The notes: generated from the letters alone by a model not told the origin. A DNA stretch of 64,000 nt from Bacillota bacterium (GCA_023391695.1 JAEWAK010000052.1:62001-126000); one strand, 5' to 3'; positions 50,484 through 59,900 are shown, numbered from the stretch's first letter. Program-made: numbers and translations.

Positions 50484-52862
50484 TTATACAAACTCAACTA
50501 TGGTAACGCCCTGGCCCCCTTCGCCAAAAGCACCTTCCCGGTAGGCTTTCACATACTTGGTTCTCTTTAGGTGGGAATGTACGGCATTCTTAAGAGCTCC
50601 GGTGCCCCTGCCGTGAATGACGGTAACCTGGGGCAGATGGGACAGGTAAGCATCATCCAGATACTTGTCCAGTATGGACAACGCTTCGTCCACGGTTTTG
50701 CCGATCAGGTTGACTTCCGTGCTGATCGTTGCTGTTTTGGCTATTTTAATTTTACCGCTGCCGGTACGGTTAATATTGGGACCGGTAATTACCGGTTCAT
50801 CAATTAACTCCAGATCACTGATATTTACCTGGGATCTTAAAATACCCATCTGGACAAATAAATCACCCTTGGCATTGGGTAAGCTGCTTATCGTACCTTT
50901 TAATCCCAGGCTTAATACATTAACGGCGTCTCCCAGCTTAAAGTCCGTAGGTTTGGCGGTTTTTTTGGATTTTTTATTATTTTTTATCGCAAGACCTGAC
51001 TCGGTCCTGGATAATTTTTCTCTTAAGGCTCCCCGTTCATTTTCCATATCCTTGCTGATACCGCCTTCTGTGCTCCATTTATTAAAGTTTTTAATGGAAC
51101 GGTCGGCAAAATCTTTTGCTTCCTGGAGGATTTTCCTTGCTTCCTCCCTGGCTTCGGCCATAATTTTTTCTTTGGCGTTATCGATTCTTTCATTTTTCTG
51201 TTCCAGGCGGCGGCGCAGTTCCTCGATTTCACTTTTGGTTTTACTGATTTCCAGCTGCTCATTTTCAATAGTAATGCGGTTTTTCTCCAAATCACTGATC
51301 AAGTCTTCAAAACTCTTATCCTGAATGCCGATCTGGTTTTTGGCATCCTCTATGATGGAATCCGGCAGACCTAATTTGGAGGATATGGCAAAAGCGTTGC
51401 TCTTGCCCGGGATACCGATTAACAGGCGGTAGGTAGGCCGCAGGGTTTCTATATCAAATTCACAGCAGGCATTGCTTACCCCTTCCGTTGACAGGGCATA
51501 TACCTTTAATTCGCTGTAATGGGTGGTTGCCATGGCAGTTACTTTCCTTTTATGAAGGTTGGAAAGGATCGCCATGGCCAGTGCGGCACCTTCCGTAGGA
51601 TCGGTTCCGGCTCCTAATTCATCAAACAGGACGAGGGATTTATAATCAGCCTCCTCTAAAATGGATACGGTATTGGTCATATGGGATGAGAAAGTACTTA
51701 AGCTTTGTTCGATACTCTGTTCATCCCCGATATCGGCGTAAACTTCTTCAAATACGGCTAATTCGGATCCGTCAAAAGCCGGTATATGCAGGCCTGCCTG
51801 GCCAAGAAGTGTAAATAAACCCACAGTTTTTAAAGAAACCGTTTTACCGCCCGTGTTAGGGCCGGTTATAACCAGCAGGCTAAAATCCTTACCCAGCGTA
51901 ATGTCGATGGGAACTACCTTTTTAGGGTCAATTAAGGGATGCCTGCCCTTTTTAATGTTGATGATACCTTTATCGTTAAAGACCGGTTCCGAACCTTTCA
52001 TCTGTTTGGAAAGGGCGGCCCTGGCAAATATAAAATCCAGCTGTGCCATGACTTTCACATCCGTATCCAGCTTTTCCGTTTCCAGGCCGGCCTGGTTGCT
52101 TAAGTCCGCAAGTATTTTTTCAATTTCCTCCTGCTCCTTAATCTCCAGTTCCTTTAAATCATTATTTAATTTAACCACTGCCATGGGTTCCACGAATAGA
52201 GTAGAGCCGGAGGAAGACTGGTCGTGGATCATGCCCGGAAACTGGCTGCGGTATTCCTGCTTAATGGGAAGACAGTATCTTCCGTTTCGCATGGTAATAA
52301 TATTTTCCTGGAGCAAGGTTTTGTTACCCTGGGAGTTTACCATGGAATTTAACTGTTCATGAATTTTATCATTGGTTACTTTCATGGAACGCCGGATGTT
52401 CTTCAGGGCAGGACTGGCATCGTCGGCGATTTCTTCTTCGCTGATAATACAGCGTTTGATTTCATTGTTCAGGGGGGATAAAGGTTCCAGGGAGGTAAAC
52501 ATTTCGTCCAGGGAGTCACCTGTATTTTCTTCATTGTCCCTGACTCCGTAAGATTTAATTCTTAGAGCTGCGTCCAGTACGGAACTGATATGCAGAAGTT
52601 CACCCGCACCCAGGGTCGATCCGATTTCCAGCCGCTTAATGGAACCCCGGATATCGTGAAGGCCATAGAACCCTAAGCTGCCTTTTTTGAATATGCGGGA
52701 TAAGGCGTCGGAGGTTTCCTTCTGCCGGGCCTTGATTTCACTTATATCATCGCTTGGAAGCAAAGTAGCGCATAATTCTCTGCCAATCACCGAACCGGCC
52801 AGGGCAGTTAATTTATCTATAATTTTATTATATTCTAATTTTTTCAGAGCTTTTTCATTCAT
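50484..52862 (-). CDS. mutS2: MutS2 (ribosome-rescue/anti-recombination ATPase with Smr domain)
   Basis: A 792-residue MutS2. Bacterial MutS2 suppresses recombination in some species and in Bacillus splits collided ribosomes. It lacks the MutS mismatch-recognition domain. The ATPase part has Walker A VITGPNTGGKTVSLKT (about 331), and SLVLFDELGAGTDPTEGAALA (split over about 406-427). A long coiled coil (about 515-620) and a KOW-like stretch follow. The C-terminal Smr nuclease domain has VTVIHGRGTGALKNAVH (about 744-760). AGGAAGC precedes ATG 52862. Everything is intact. Confidence 0.95.
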   Translation of the reverse strand: MNEKALKKLEYNKIIDKLTALAGSVIGRELCATLLPSDDISEIKARQKETSDALSRIFKKGSLGFYGLHDIRGSIKRLEIGSTLGAGELLHISSVLDAALRIKSYGVRDNEENTGDSLDEMFTSLEPLSPLNNEIKRCIISEEEIADDASPALKNIRRSMKVTNDKIHEQLNSMVNSQGNKTLLQENIITMRNGRYCLPIKQEYRSQFPGMIHDQSSSGSTLFVEPMAVVKLNNDLKELEIKEQEEIEKILADLSNQAGLETEKLDTDVKVMAQLDFIFARAALSKQMKGSEPVFNDKGIINIKKGRHPLIDPKKVVPIDITLGKDFSLLVITGPNTGGKTVSLKTVGLFTLLGQAGLHIPAFDGSELAVFEEVYADIGDEQSIEQSLSTFSSHMTNTVSILEEADYKSLVLFDELGAGTDPTEGAALAMAILSNLHKRKVTAMATTHYSELKVYALSTEGVSNACCEFDIETLRPTYRLLIGIPGKSNAFAISSKLGLPDSIIEDAKNQIGIQDKSFEDLISDLEKNRITIENEQLEISKTKSEIEELRRRLEQKNERIDNAKEKIMAEAREEARKILQEAKDFADRSIKNFNKWSTEGGISKDMENERGALREKLSRTESGLAIKNNKKSKKTAKPTDFKLGDAVNVLSLGLKGTISSLPNAKGDLFVQMGILRSQVNISDLELIDEPVITGPNINRTGSGKIKIAKTATISTEVNLIGKTVDEALSILDKYLDDAYLSHLPQVTVIHGRGTGALKNAVHSHLKRTKYVKAYREGAFGEGGQGVTIVEFV

Positions 52863-52918
52863 AAGCTTCCTCCATATTAATCTATTGCCTAATTCTGAGA
52901 ATGGTATATAATATAACT

Positions 52919-53100
52919 TATCGGAAGATGCTTTTTATCTTCCGATAAAAGGCACTGTTTTTGAGTCGTACATCCGACTATAGGAACATGCTTTTAGTTC
53001 CTATAGTAGAACTTATCAGAAGCTGTTTTTAACTTCTGTTAAAAGGCGCTGCTCTTGCGCCGTGCATCCGATTATAGGAACAAGGTATTTGCCCCTTAAT
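52919..53100. repeat. Two inverted units of the 39.3-kb hairpin repeat family
   Basis: Stems TTATCGGAAGAT/ATCTTCCGATAA (52919-52948), TATAGGAACA-like (52979-53006) and TTATCAGAAG-like (53013-53042), a GGCGC/GCGCC stem (53045-53061) and the linker GTGCATCCGA. Read on the minus strand, the order matches the block at 39301-39590. The first stem differs from the 39-kb stem TTATCAGAAGTT by changes paired on both sides. Here the block lies between divergent gene starts. Confidence 0.7.
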
Positions 53101-53245
53101 ACTTTATTTTACCTTATTTTCGTTAAAAATAAAACTATATTTTAAAAATTGATTATGAAATCCCCTTTTGTTTACAAATCATTCATATAATGTTCATAAG
53201 TACATGATAAAATAAGCATACGGATTGTCCTAAAGGAGAAAAGAA

Positions 53246-54610
53246 ATGTCAAATGATAACAACAAGGATGAAAAAGAGTATTCTTTTATTCAAGAACAGA
53301 TTGCGTCCAAAAAGAAACTGAAAATCAGAAGAATGTTTTACTCCGTAACCTGGACGATAGTATTGGCATGTATTTTTGGTGTCGTAGCCGGAGTGGTGTT
53401 ATGCATATCCGAGCCTGCGATCAATAAAATTTTAGGAAAATATCAGGATAAAAAGACGGTGGAATTCCCGTCCGCCAAACCGGAAGATAATTCGTCAAAT
53501 CCTCAGCCGGAACCAACCGGGGGGGCAGGGAATAATACGGAGGAGAATAATAACCCGGATACGGATAAGCCTGGAGGAGAGGATAATAACCCGGATACGG
53601 TGGTGGTAGAGAGGTATATCCAGGCTGATATAGATGATTTAAACAATATTTATGTGGATTTAAGGGAGATTTCCAATGAGGTCGATAAATCCATACTTAA
53701 TGTAACAAGCATAAGCAGCGGTGTAGATGTACTGCTTAATAATGAATATGAGGCATCAAAATTATCTTCAGGCCTGGTTATAGCCAATAATGAAGCCGAT
53801 CTGCTGATTCTGGTCAGCTATGACCGGATAGAGGATGCGAAGCAGATAAAGGTGTCCTTAACGGATGGCCTGGAAGTTAAAGCGAAACTTCAGGATTACG
53901 ACAGCGGCCTTAATCTGGCTGTTTTAGCCGTAAGCCTTGAGGATATTCCGAAAGCCGTTCTGGAGGATATAAAGCCGGTAACTTTAGGCGAATCCTATCC
54001 CCTTATTGTGGGAACACCGGTTCTGGCACTGGGCAGCCCCAACGGTTATGTGGATTCCATGGAGCTTGGAATAATAACCAGCAGAGGGCATAGCAAATAT
54101 ATAACGGATAATGTAATTGACTTATTTAATACGGATATTCATGATAATGAGAATAGTGACGGGATCATAGTGAATTTACGGGGGGAAGTAATCGGAATTA
54201 TTACCCAGAAATTAAAGGATGAGTCAAACGAAAATGTCAGTACGGTAATCGGCATATCGAAAATTAAACAGATTATCTCAAGTCTGGTAAATCAGTACGA
54301 AAGAAGCTATTTTGGCATCAAAGGTACGGATATGACCGATGGGGCGCTGGAACAAGCCGGCATACCCAACGGAATATGCATTACAGAGGTGGAAACGGAT
54401 TCCCCTGCCCTGGATGCGGGACTTCAGAACGGGGATATTATTCTGGCCGTCAATGGTACCCAGATTATATCAGTCAGCTCATTCAACAGCCTGATTTCCG
54501 CCTGCAAACCGAAAACTACCGTCAAGGTAACTATAAGGCGCAATGCAAAAAACTCGTCCCAGGAAATGAACTTTGATGTAACACTTGGTAAGAAAGACGG
54601 AAAGCGGTAG
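53246..54610 (+). CDS. HtrA-like PDZ protein with degenerate protease site
   Basis: A membrane-anchored protein of 454 residues. A cytoplasmic start, one membrane segment (about 33-54) and an acidic Asn/Pro/Glu linker (about 72-120) precede a trypsin-like domain of HtrA type (about 140-335) and a PDZ domain (about 350-445). Aligned with HtrA, the catalytic His (TNNHVV) is Asp 193 (VSYDRI) and the catalytic Asp (DLAVL) is Asn 223 (NLAVL). The Ser is kept at 304, but GNSGGP has become ENSDGI. It is therefore probably not a protease. Binding of misfolded or exported proteins through PDZ is inferred. The SD AAAGGAGAAAAG is strong. Confidence 0.85.
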   Translation: MSNDNNKDEKEYSFIQEQIASKKKLKIRRMFYSVTWTIVLACIFGVVAGVVLCISEPAINKILGKYQDKKTVEFPSAKPEDNSSNPQPEPTGGAGNNTEENNNPDTDKPGGEDNNPDTVVVERYIQADIDDLNNIYVDLREISNEVDKSILNVTSISSGVDVLLNNEYEASKLSSGLVIANNEADLLILVSYDRIEDAKQIKVSLTDGLEVKAKLQDYDSGLNLAVLAVSLEDIPKAVLEDIKPVTLGESYPLIVGTPVLALGSPNGYVDSMELGIITSRGHSKYITDNVIDLFNTDIHDNENSDGIIVNLRGEVIGIITQKLKDESNENVSTVIGISKIKQIISSLVNQYERSYFGIKGTDMTDGALEQAGIPNGICITEVETDSPALDAGLQNGDIILAVNGTQIISVSSFNSLISACKPKTTVKVTIRRNAKNSSQEMNFDVTLGKKDGKR

Positions 54611-54637
54611 AATTTCCTGCGGATATTTAATAATTGA

Positions 54638-54692
54638 AAACATACGACAGTGACGGAATGAATAAAACTTCTGTTGCTGTCGTATTTTATTT
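54638..54692 (+). terminator. Terminator after the HtrA-like gene
   Basis: AAACATACGACAG pairs with CTGTCGTATTTT (54638-54688) around a 25-base loop, followed by T-rich sequence. Confidence 0.75.
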
Positions 54693-54882
54693 TCTCACTC
54701 AATATTAAGTTTTCATTCGATTATTAGGTGGCAAGGGGTTCAAGGCCCATGCCACTGATGCCTTCCACAATGAAGTATTTAATCCCGTGTTCCCAGAAAG
54801 GCAGAAATTCAATGCCGGTTAAAAGCTTACAGTCTTTTCTTTTTATTTCTGATAAAAGTCCTGGCCTTTTTTTATAAGTTGG

Positions 54883-54911
54883 TTGAAAATCAGAGCCTGC
54901 TAATGTATAAT
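54883..54911 (+). promoter_or_regulatory. Promoter of yhaM-like gene
   Basis: -35 TTGAAA (54883-54888), 17-bp spacer, -10 TATAAT (54906-54911). ATG 55003 follows after a leader of about 85 bases. Confidence 0.7.
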
Positions 54912-55002
54912 GAATGGGAAGCAATGGAACATCCGGTACAAAGCGAATGGGAATATAAAAATTAATTTGGAATGAAAAGAGTTAGAAAGGCCGGGTATTT
55001 AA

Positions 55003-55944
55003 ATGAGATACATTGGAGAACTTAGGGATGGAGAAATGGTTTCGGAAACCTATCTCTGTAAAACAAAACAAACATTAAAGACAAAAGCAGGAAAGAATTA
55101 TTATTCTCTACTATTACAGGATAAATCAGGAACGTTGGATGCAAAAATATGGGAACTGTCTGCCGGAATAGACCATTTTGACGCTATGGAATATATCCGT
55201 GTTGACGGACAGATAATATGTTTTCAGGGTACACTGCAGCTGAATGTGAAACGTGTCAGGAGAAGTCAGGAAGGGGAGTATGATCCGGCGGATTTTGTAC
55301 CTACTACCTGCAGGAATATAGATGAGATGTACAGTGAATTACTGAAATTTATAAGCTCCATCGGTCAGCCCCATTTAAGAAGGCTGACAGAAAGTTTTTT
55401 TGTTGAAGATAAGGCTTTTATCGCAGGTTTTAAAAAGCATTCCGCAGCGAAAAGCGTACATCATGGTTTTGTCGGGGGATTACTGGAACATACTTTAAGT
55501 GTAGTGAAGCTTTGTGATTATTACGCTGCCAATTATTGTTTGATCAACCGGGACCTGTTAATTACAGCAGCCATATTTCACGATATCGGCAAGATGGAGG
55601 AGTTATCCTCTTTCCCTGAAAACGATTATACGGATGAAGGCCAGCTGTTAGGACATATCTACATCGGAACTGAAATTATAGGAACCAGGATCCGGACCAT
55701 ACCAAATTTTCCGGTGCAGCTGGCTTCGGAATTAAAACATTGTATATTGGCACACCATGGTGAGCTGGAGTACGGTTCTCCCAAGAAACCGGCTATTATA
55801 GAAGCCCTGGCATTAAATTTCGCAGATAATACGGATGCGAAACTGCAGACTATGACTGAACTGTTAAACTGCGGGGACGAGAAGGCGACCTGGCTGGGAT
55901 TAAGCCGTCTGTTTGATTCCAATATCAGGAGAACGACAATTTAA
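55003..55944 (+). CDS. yhaM: OB-fold/HD-domain 3'-5' exoribonuclease, YhaM family
   Basis: A 313-residue protein. An N-terminal OB-fold (about 10-95, LLLQDKSGTLDAKIWE) binds nucleic acid. The HD domain (about 145-300) has HHGFVGGLLEHTLSVV with metal-binding His, AAIFHDIGKMEEL (about 191-203) and HCILAHHGELEYGSP (about 246). This matches YhaM, a 3'-5' exonuclease that trims RNA ends. The SD AGAAAGG is before ATG 55003. It is monocistronic, closed by an unusually long terminator hairpin. Confidence 0.92.
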   Translation: MRYIGELRDGEMVSETYLCKTKQTLKTKAGKNYYSLLLQDKSGTLDAKIWELSAGIDHFDAMEYIRVDGQIICFQGTLQLNVKRVRRSQEGEYDPADFVPTTCRNIDEMYSELLKFISSIGQPHLRRLTESFFVEDKAFIAGFKKHSAAKSVHHGFVGGLLEHTLSVVKLCDYYAANYCLINRDLLITAAIFHDIGKMEELSSFPENDYTDEGQLLGHIYIGTEIIGTRIRTIPNFPVQLASELKHCILAHHGELEYGSPKKPAIIEALALNFADNTDAKLQTMTELLNCGDEKATWLGLSRLFDSNIRRTTI

Positions 55945-55946
55945 GA

Positions 55947-56062
55947 AGGTGCCGCAAAATTTACAGACTATAATACTTGGCCGAAGGTGATTGGTTTTTC
56001 CGGGAGAATGCGGGAAGCCGGCGGGTTTATTAAGTCTGTAATTTTGCGGCTGCCTTTTTTTG
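55947..56062 (+). terminator. Terminator with a 19-bp stem and 63-base apical region
   Basis: GCCGCAAAATTTACAGACT (55951-55969) pairs with AGTCTGTAATTTTGCGGC (56033-56050) with one bulge, followed by TGCC and seven T. The apical part contains further short stems (for example CCGG pairs near 56000-56022). A normal terminator would not need it, so it may also be a structured 3' end. Confidence 0.8.
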
Positions 56063-56123
56063 ACAGGCAGAGGTTTGAGGACTTATAACCTTTGGTCCGG
56101 TTACAATTGAAAGAGAGTGCGGA

Positions 56124-57494
56124 ATGTTAGTAAATAAAAACGATGAATTGATAATTGAAATTGAAGACATTGGTTCGGAGGGGGAAGGTATCGGTAAATT
56201 TCAGGGATACACTTTATTTGTAAAGAACGCTTTGCCCGGTGATACCGTAAAGGTTAAGGCCATGAAGTGTAAAAAGAACTATGGCTATGCCAGGCTGCTG
56301 GAAGTTATTGAGGCATCCCCCCACCGCATCGGTCCCAGATGCAGCATTGCGGGAAAATGCGGCGGGTGCAGTCTGCAGCATTTTAATTATGAACGCCAGC
56401 TGGAATATAAGCAGAACAAGGTGAAGAACTGCCTGGAGAGAATAGGCGGTTTTAAGGGGGAGATAACCTTAGAACCGATTATCGGAATGGACGAGCCTTA
56501 TTATTACAGGAATAAAGCCCAGTTTCCGGTCGGCAGGAATAAAGACGGGAAAGTACTGATCGGTTTTTATGCCGGAGGCACCCATTCCATCATTGATACC
56601 TCCCATTGCCATATCCAGACAAAAGAAACCGATAAGATAATTGAAATCCTGCGGAACTTTCTGGAAGAATACAGGATCAGTATCTATGATGAAGAAAACC
56701 ATGAGGGACTGGTGCGCCACCTATTGACCAGGGTTGGTTTTGTTACCGGTGAAATCATGGTGTGTATGGTTGTTAACGGCAGTGACCTTCCCCATAAGGA
56801 AAAGATGATAGCGGAGTTAAGAAAAATAACAGGGATGGCCAGTATAAGCCTTAATGTTAATACATCCAAAACCAATGTAATCCTGGGAGACAAAGTCATA
56901 AACCTCTGGGGGCAGCCCTTTATTACGGACTACATCGGCGATATAAAATACCAGATTTCACCGTTATCTTTTTATCAGGTAAATCCCAGGCAGACTAAAA
57001 TATTGTATGAAACGGCCCTTAACTATGCGGATTTACATGGGGATGAGGTGGTATGGGACTTATACTGCGGTATCGGCACCATATCTTTATTTTTAGCCGG
57101 AAGGGCAAAGCAGGTATATGGGGTGGAGATCATTCCCCAGGCCATCGAAGACGCGAAAAGGAATGCAGAAATCAATCATATTATGAATGCCGAATTCTTT
57201 GTTGGGGCAGCAGAAGAGGTTCTGCCGGAAAAATATAAGGAAGCCGGTATATATGCGGATGTCATTGTGGTGGACCCGCCCAGGAAAGGCTGTGAAGAAA
57301 GCCTGCTTGATACCATTGTCCGGATGGCACCCAAAAGAGTGGTATATGTATCCTGTGACCCGGCAACCCTGGCAAGGGATCTGCGGTATTTAAGCGACAG
57401 GGGATATGAAGTGAAAAAGGTACAGGCAGTGGACCAGTTCCCCCACAGCGTGCATACAGAAAGTTGTGTTCTGCTGCAACGGACGGAGAAATAG
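56124..57494 (+). CDS. rlmD: 23S rRNA (uracil-5-)-methyltransferase, RlmD/RlmCD type
   Basis: SAM-dependent m5U methyltransferase of 456 residues. An N-terminal TRAM domain (about 6-63) is followed by the Fe-S cluster cysteines CSIAGKCGGCSLQHFNYE (about 74-91). The methyltransferase core has DLYCGIGTISLFLAG (about 312-326), VVDPPRKGCEE (about 378) and the catalytic Cys in VYVSCDPATLARDLRYL (about 408-424). In Bacillus the single RlmCD enzyme modifies two 23S sites; whether this copy does both cannot be told. The SD AGAGAGTGCGG is modest. Confidence 0.92.
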   Translation: MLVNKNDELIIEIEDIGSEGEGIGKFQGYTLFVKNALPGDTVKVKAMKCKKNYGYARLLEVIEASPHRIGPRCSIAGKCGGCSLQHFNYERQLEYKQNKVKNCLERIGGFKGEITLEPIIGMDEPYYYRNKAQFPVGRNKDGKVLIGFYAGGTHSIIDTSHCHIQTKETDKIIEILRNFLEEYRISIYDEENHEGLVRHLLTRVGFVTGEIMVCMVVNGSDLPHKEKMIAELRKITGMASISLNVNTSKTNVILGDKVINLWGQPFITDYIGDIKYQISPLSFYQVNPRQTKILYETALNYADLHGDEVVWDLYCGIGTISLFLAGRAKQVYGVEIIPQAIEDAKRNAEINHIMNAEFFVGAAEEVLPEKYKEAGIYADVIVVDPPRKGCEESLLDTIVRMAPKRVVYVSCDPATLARDLRYLSDRGYEVKKVQAVDQFPHSVHTESCVLLQRTEK

Positions 57495-57679
57495 AAAAAT
57501 GAGAGTTGTCATGTTATAATTGGTATAGCTGATTTATAAAAAAGAAAGGTTGAGCGTCGAAATTATTGAAAATATACCCTGACGCCAAGGAGGTACCAGA
57601 CTCGATGTGCGGAAAGTGCGTTATGGCTATAATATGTAATAGTTATCAGGATGGTCATCTCTATTAAAAAGGAGCAGGT

Positions 57680-59431
57680 ATGAAAAAAAGTGTGATTATT
57701 TTTACAGTTCTCTTATCTATTCTAAGTTTCAGCGGTTGCAGAACTCAAAGCGGGAAACCTGCTGAAGCAGAAGTCAATACCCCGAAAAATGAAGCAAGCG
57801 ATACCGAACCGTCCGCAGTCCCTGTAACGTCAGAACCGGACACTGCGCCCTCAGACCCCTCGGAAGTCACATCAAAGGTTGTAAATAACTGCGGGGATTG
57901 TGCGTTTCAAGGCGACAGGATATATTATTCTAACAGCTATGATAATGGAACACTTTATAGTATAAATACCGACGGCAGTGATAACCGCAAGCTTAACGAC
58001 GATTGGACGTCATGGTTCTATGTATCCGGAGACCGGATTTATTACCAAAATGGGAAAGACGGGAAGATCTATGCCGTGAATACCGACGGCAGAGGGCAAC
58101 AAAAGTTAAACGAGGATGATTCCAGGAATATTAATGTCGCCGGCGACAGGATATATTATAGCAATTGGGATGACGATTCTACGCTTTACAGCATGAACAC
58201 CGATGGAAGTGACAGGAAAAAAATGAATGGTGACATTTCCTTATATATGAATGTGGTGGTGGATGACCGGATTTATTATTACGGTGATTTTAGCGGCAGT
58301 AAGGGGATCTACAGTGTAAAAACTGATGGGACCGACAGAATAAAGCTGACCGATGACCGCCCTTATCGTATGGCTGTGGCAGACGGCTGGTTTTATTATA
58401 ACAATGAGAACGACGATTCCAGACTTTATGCCATCAGAACCGATGGCAGCGGCAGGCATAAACTGAACGATGACTATGGGTTAAGCATAAATGTGGTTGA
58501 CAACCGGATTTATTACCAGAATGGAAAGGAAAATAAAATCTACAGCATAAATACGGATGGCAGTGACAGGAAACTCCTGTCCGACGATAGCGCGGAGTGG
58601 CTTGTTGTCGGGGATAGCCGGATTTACTATACGATAACCGGAGCGAATATCTATTCCATGAATATAGACGGCAGCGACAAGCAGCTTTTAGCGGATTTGC
58701 GCAGCGGGGGGTACAAGGATGTGACCTATGAAATCAGCGCCAGCTTGCGCGAAGATATGCCGAAGTACCGTTTTACGGCCACGGGGGTGACACGAGGTGC
58801 GGATGAATGGGTGACAGGCTATATTATGGGGTTGGAGGTCTTCGATGAAAGCGGTCTTTCTCTTCTTACAGTGGACTTTTCACAGACTGTTCATGATCTT
58901 GTAGTCGGAAACGATGTTTATAATATAATGATGGACACCATGGGGCTGCATGTTACAGATGTAAATTTCGATGGTTATAAAGATGTGATTATTTTGAATA
59001 GTTTTGGCGGTGCGCATGCAAATACCTGGTATGATTGTTGGCTATGGAATCCGGAAGCCTCGTCGTTTGCCAAAGCGGAATCCTTTACCGACATCTGCAA
59101 TCCTGCGCTTGATCCGGAGAAAAAATGCATTTACTCTACCGGAGGTTCAGGAGCGGGCAACAAGGGGTGGACTATTTATCAGTTTGTTGACGGGGAGTTC
59201 AAGATTACAAACAGTTTGTCTTATAACGAAGCAAATGGGGATTATTATTTTCAGGAACAAAAGCTTGTGAACGGGGAAATGGAAATCGTTCGGGACGACG
59301 TTATACAGGACGGCAGTTTTGATGACGCTCTGTCTGCCGCAGGTTATATCAACGACGATCTTTGGCAGCTTTATAATCCGCGTTGGTATGGGGGTGGAGG
59401 CCATCAGGCTGACCAATGGCTGGAAGGATAA
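57680..59431 (+). CDS. Lipoprotein with DUF5050-type repeats
   Basis: An exported lipoprotein of 583 residues: MKKSVIIFTVLLSILSFSGC with a lipobox Cys at about 20. A Pro/Glu/Thr-rich linker (about 25-65) leads to about eight repeats of roughly 35 residues (about 70-355), each with RIYY-N and LYSINTDGSDR-like strands, probably a beta-propeller. The C-terminal about 220 residues hold VNFDGYKDVIIL, like FG-GAP/calcium-binding loops. The function is unknown; cell-surface binding is likely. The SD AAAAGGAGCAGG is strong. Confidence 0.82.
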   Translation: MKKSVIIFTVLLSILSFSGCRTQSGKPAEAEVNTPKNEASDTEPSAVPVTSEPDTAPSDPSEVTSKVVNNCGDCAFQGDRIYYSNSYDNGTLYSINTDGSDNRKLNDDWTSWFYVSGDRIYYQNGKDGKIYAVNTDGRGQQKLNEDDSRNINVAGDRIYYSNWDDDSTLYSMNTDGSDRKKMNGDISLYMNVVVDDRIYYYGDFSGSKGIYSVKTDGTDRIKLTDDRPYRMAVADGWFYYNNENDDSRLYAIRTDGSGRHKLNDDYGLSINVVDNRIYYQNGKENKIYSINTDGSDRKLLSDDSAEWLVVGDSRIYYTITGANIYSMNIDGSDKQLLADLRSGGYKDVTYEISASLREDMPKYRFTATGVTRGADEWVTGYIMGLEVFDESGLSLLTVDFSQTVHDLVVGNDVYNIMMDTMGLHVTDVNFDGYKDVIILNSFGGAHANTWYDCWLWNPEASSFAKAESFTDICNPALDPEKKCIYSTGGSGAGNKGWTIYQFVDGEFKITNSLSYNEANGDYYFQEQKLVNGEMEIVRDDVIQDGSFDDALSAAGYINDDLWQLYNPRWYGGGGHQADQWLEG

Positions 59432-59669
59432 AATTGATGACGTTACAGATTACAAAAAAATCATATTGGAGAATTATAGGTATAAACTGGAAAGAGCTTG
59501 GTAAGATATGTATCGTATGCTGATTGCAGTGTACAGATTAATCCAGAGACAATCAATAGAATCAGTTTTATGCAAATCTAAGATGTTAGCAACAATGTTA
59601 ATTTTAAGTACAAGACTTTCAAACATTTTAACGGCATAATAGAAACAAAATAAGAAAAGAGGATAACTT
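59432..59669. other. Spacer with gene-end remnants
   Basis: Beyond the lipoprotein stop, a protein-like stretch (DDVTDYKKIILENYRYKLER in one frame, ending at 59504) continues without its own start; it may be a fragment of a displaced C-terminus. The rest to the remnant at 59670 is AT-rich and shows no frame with an SD. Confidence 0.3.
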
Positions 59670-59748
59670 ATGAAGCCAGCAAAAAAATGCTTGCTGTCAT
59701 ATTTCTTACTATAGCTGCGTTCATTAAGCTCCAAAAATGCAGTTTATA
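59670..59748 (+). pseudogene. Remnant of an exported-protein start
   Basis: An SD (AGAGGATAA) and ATG 59670 begin MKPAKKCLLSYFLL and stop at once. One base out of frame the sequence continues as a signal-like stretch (MLAVIFLTIAAFIKLQ) ending at about 59748. A frameshifted, truncated signal peptide is the simplest reading. A terminator follows directly. Confidence 0.35.
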
Positions 59749-59797
59749 AGGGACATGTTGCTGTCCGGCGTATCAGCCGGAATGCAATATGTCCCTT
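59748..59797 (+). terminator. Strong terminator before the MFS gene
   Basis: AAGGGACAT (59748-59756) pairs with ATGTCCCTT (59789-59797), with inner stem TTGC/GCAA and CCGGC/GCCGG, then TGCC. The T-run is short (TTT), but the hairpin is very stable. Confidence 0.65.
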
Positions 59798-59900
59798 TGC
59801 CTATTGGCCGCAGGAATTGTTTCATGAGCCGAATCTAACCTGTATATACAAGCTCAACCGGCATTTGGATTTAAATACCAGTACTTCTATTGAATATTCG

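Noticed and set aside
50665..51324. Plus-strand 219-codon frame
   Set aside because: Shadow of mutS2; low-complexity Ser/Leu composition and no start signal.
54724..54924. Minus-strand 66-codon frame in the spacer before yhaM
   Set aside because: It starts at a TTG without an SD, its upstream in-frame part runs to a stop without a better start, and it overlaps a good promoter for yhaM on the other strand. The sequence is not recognised.
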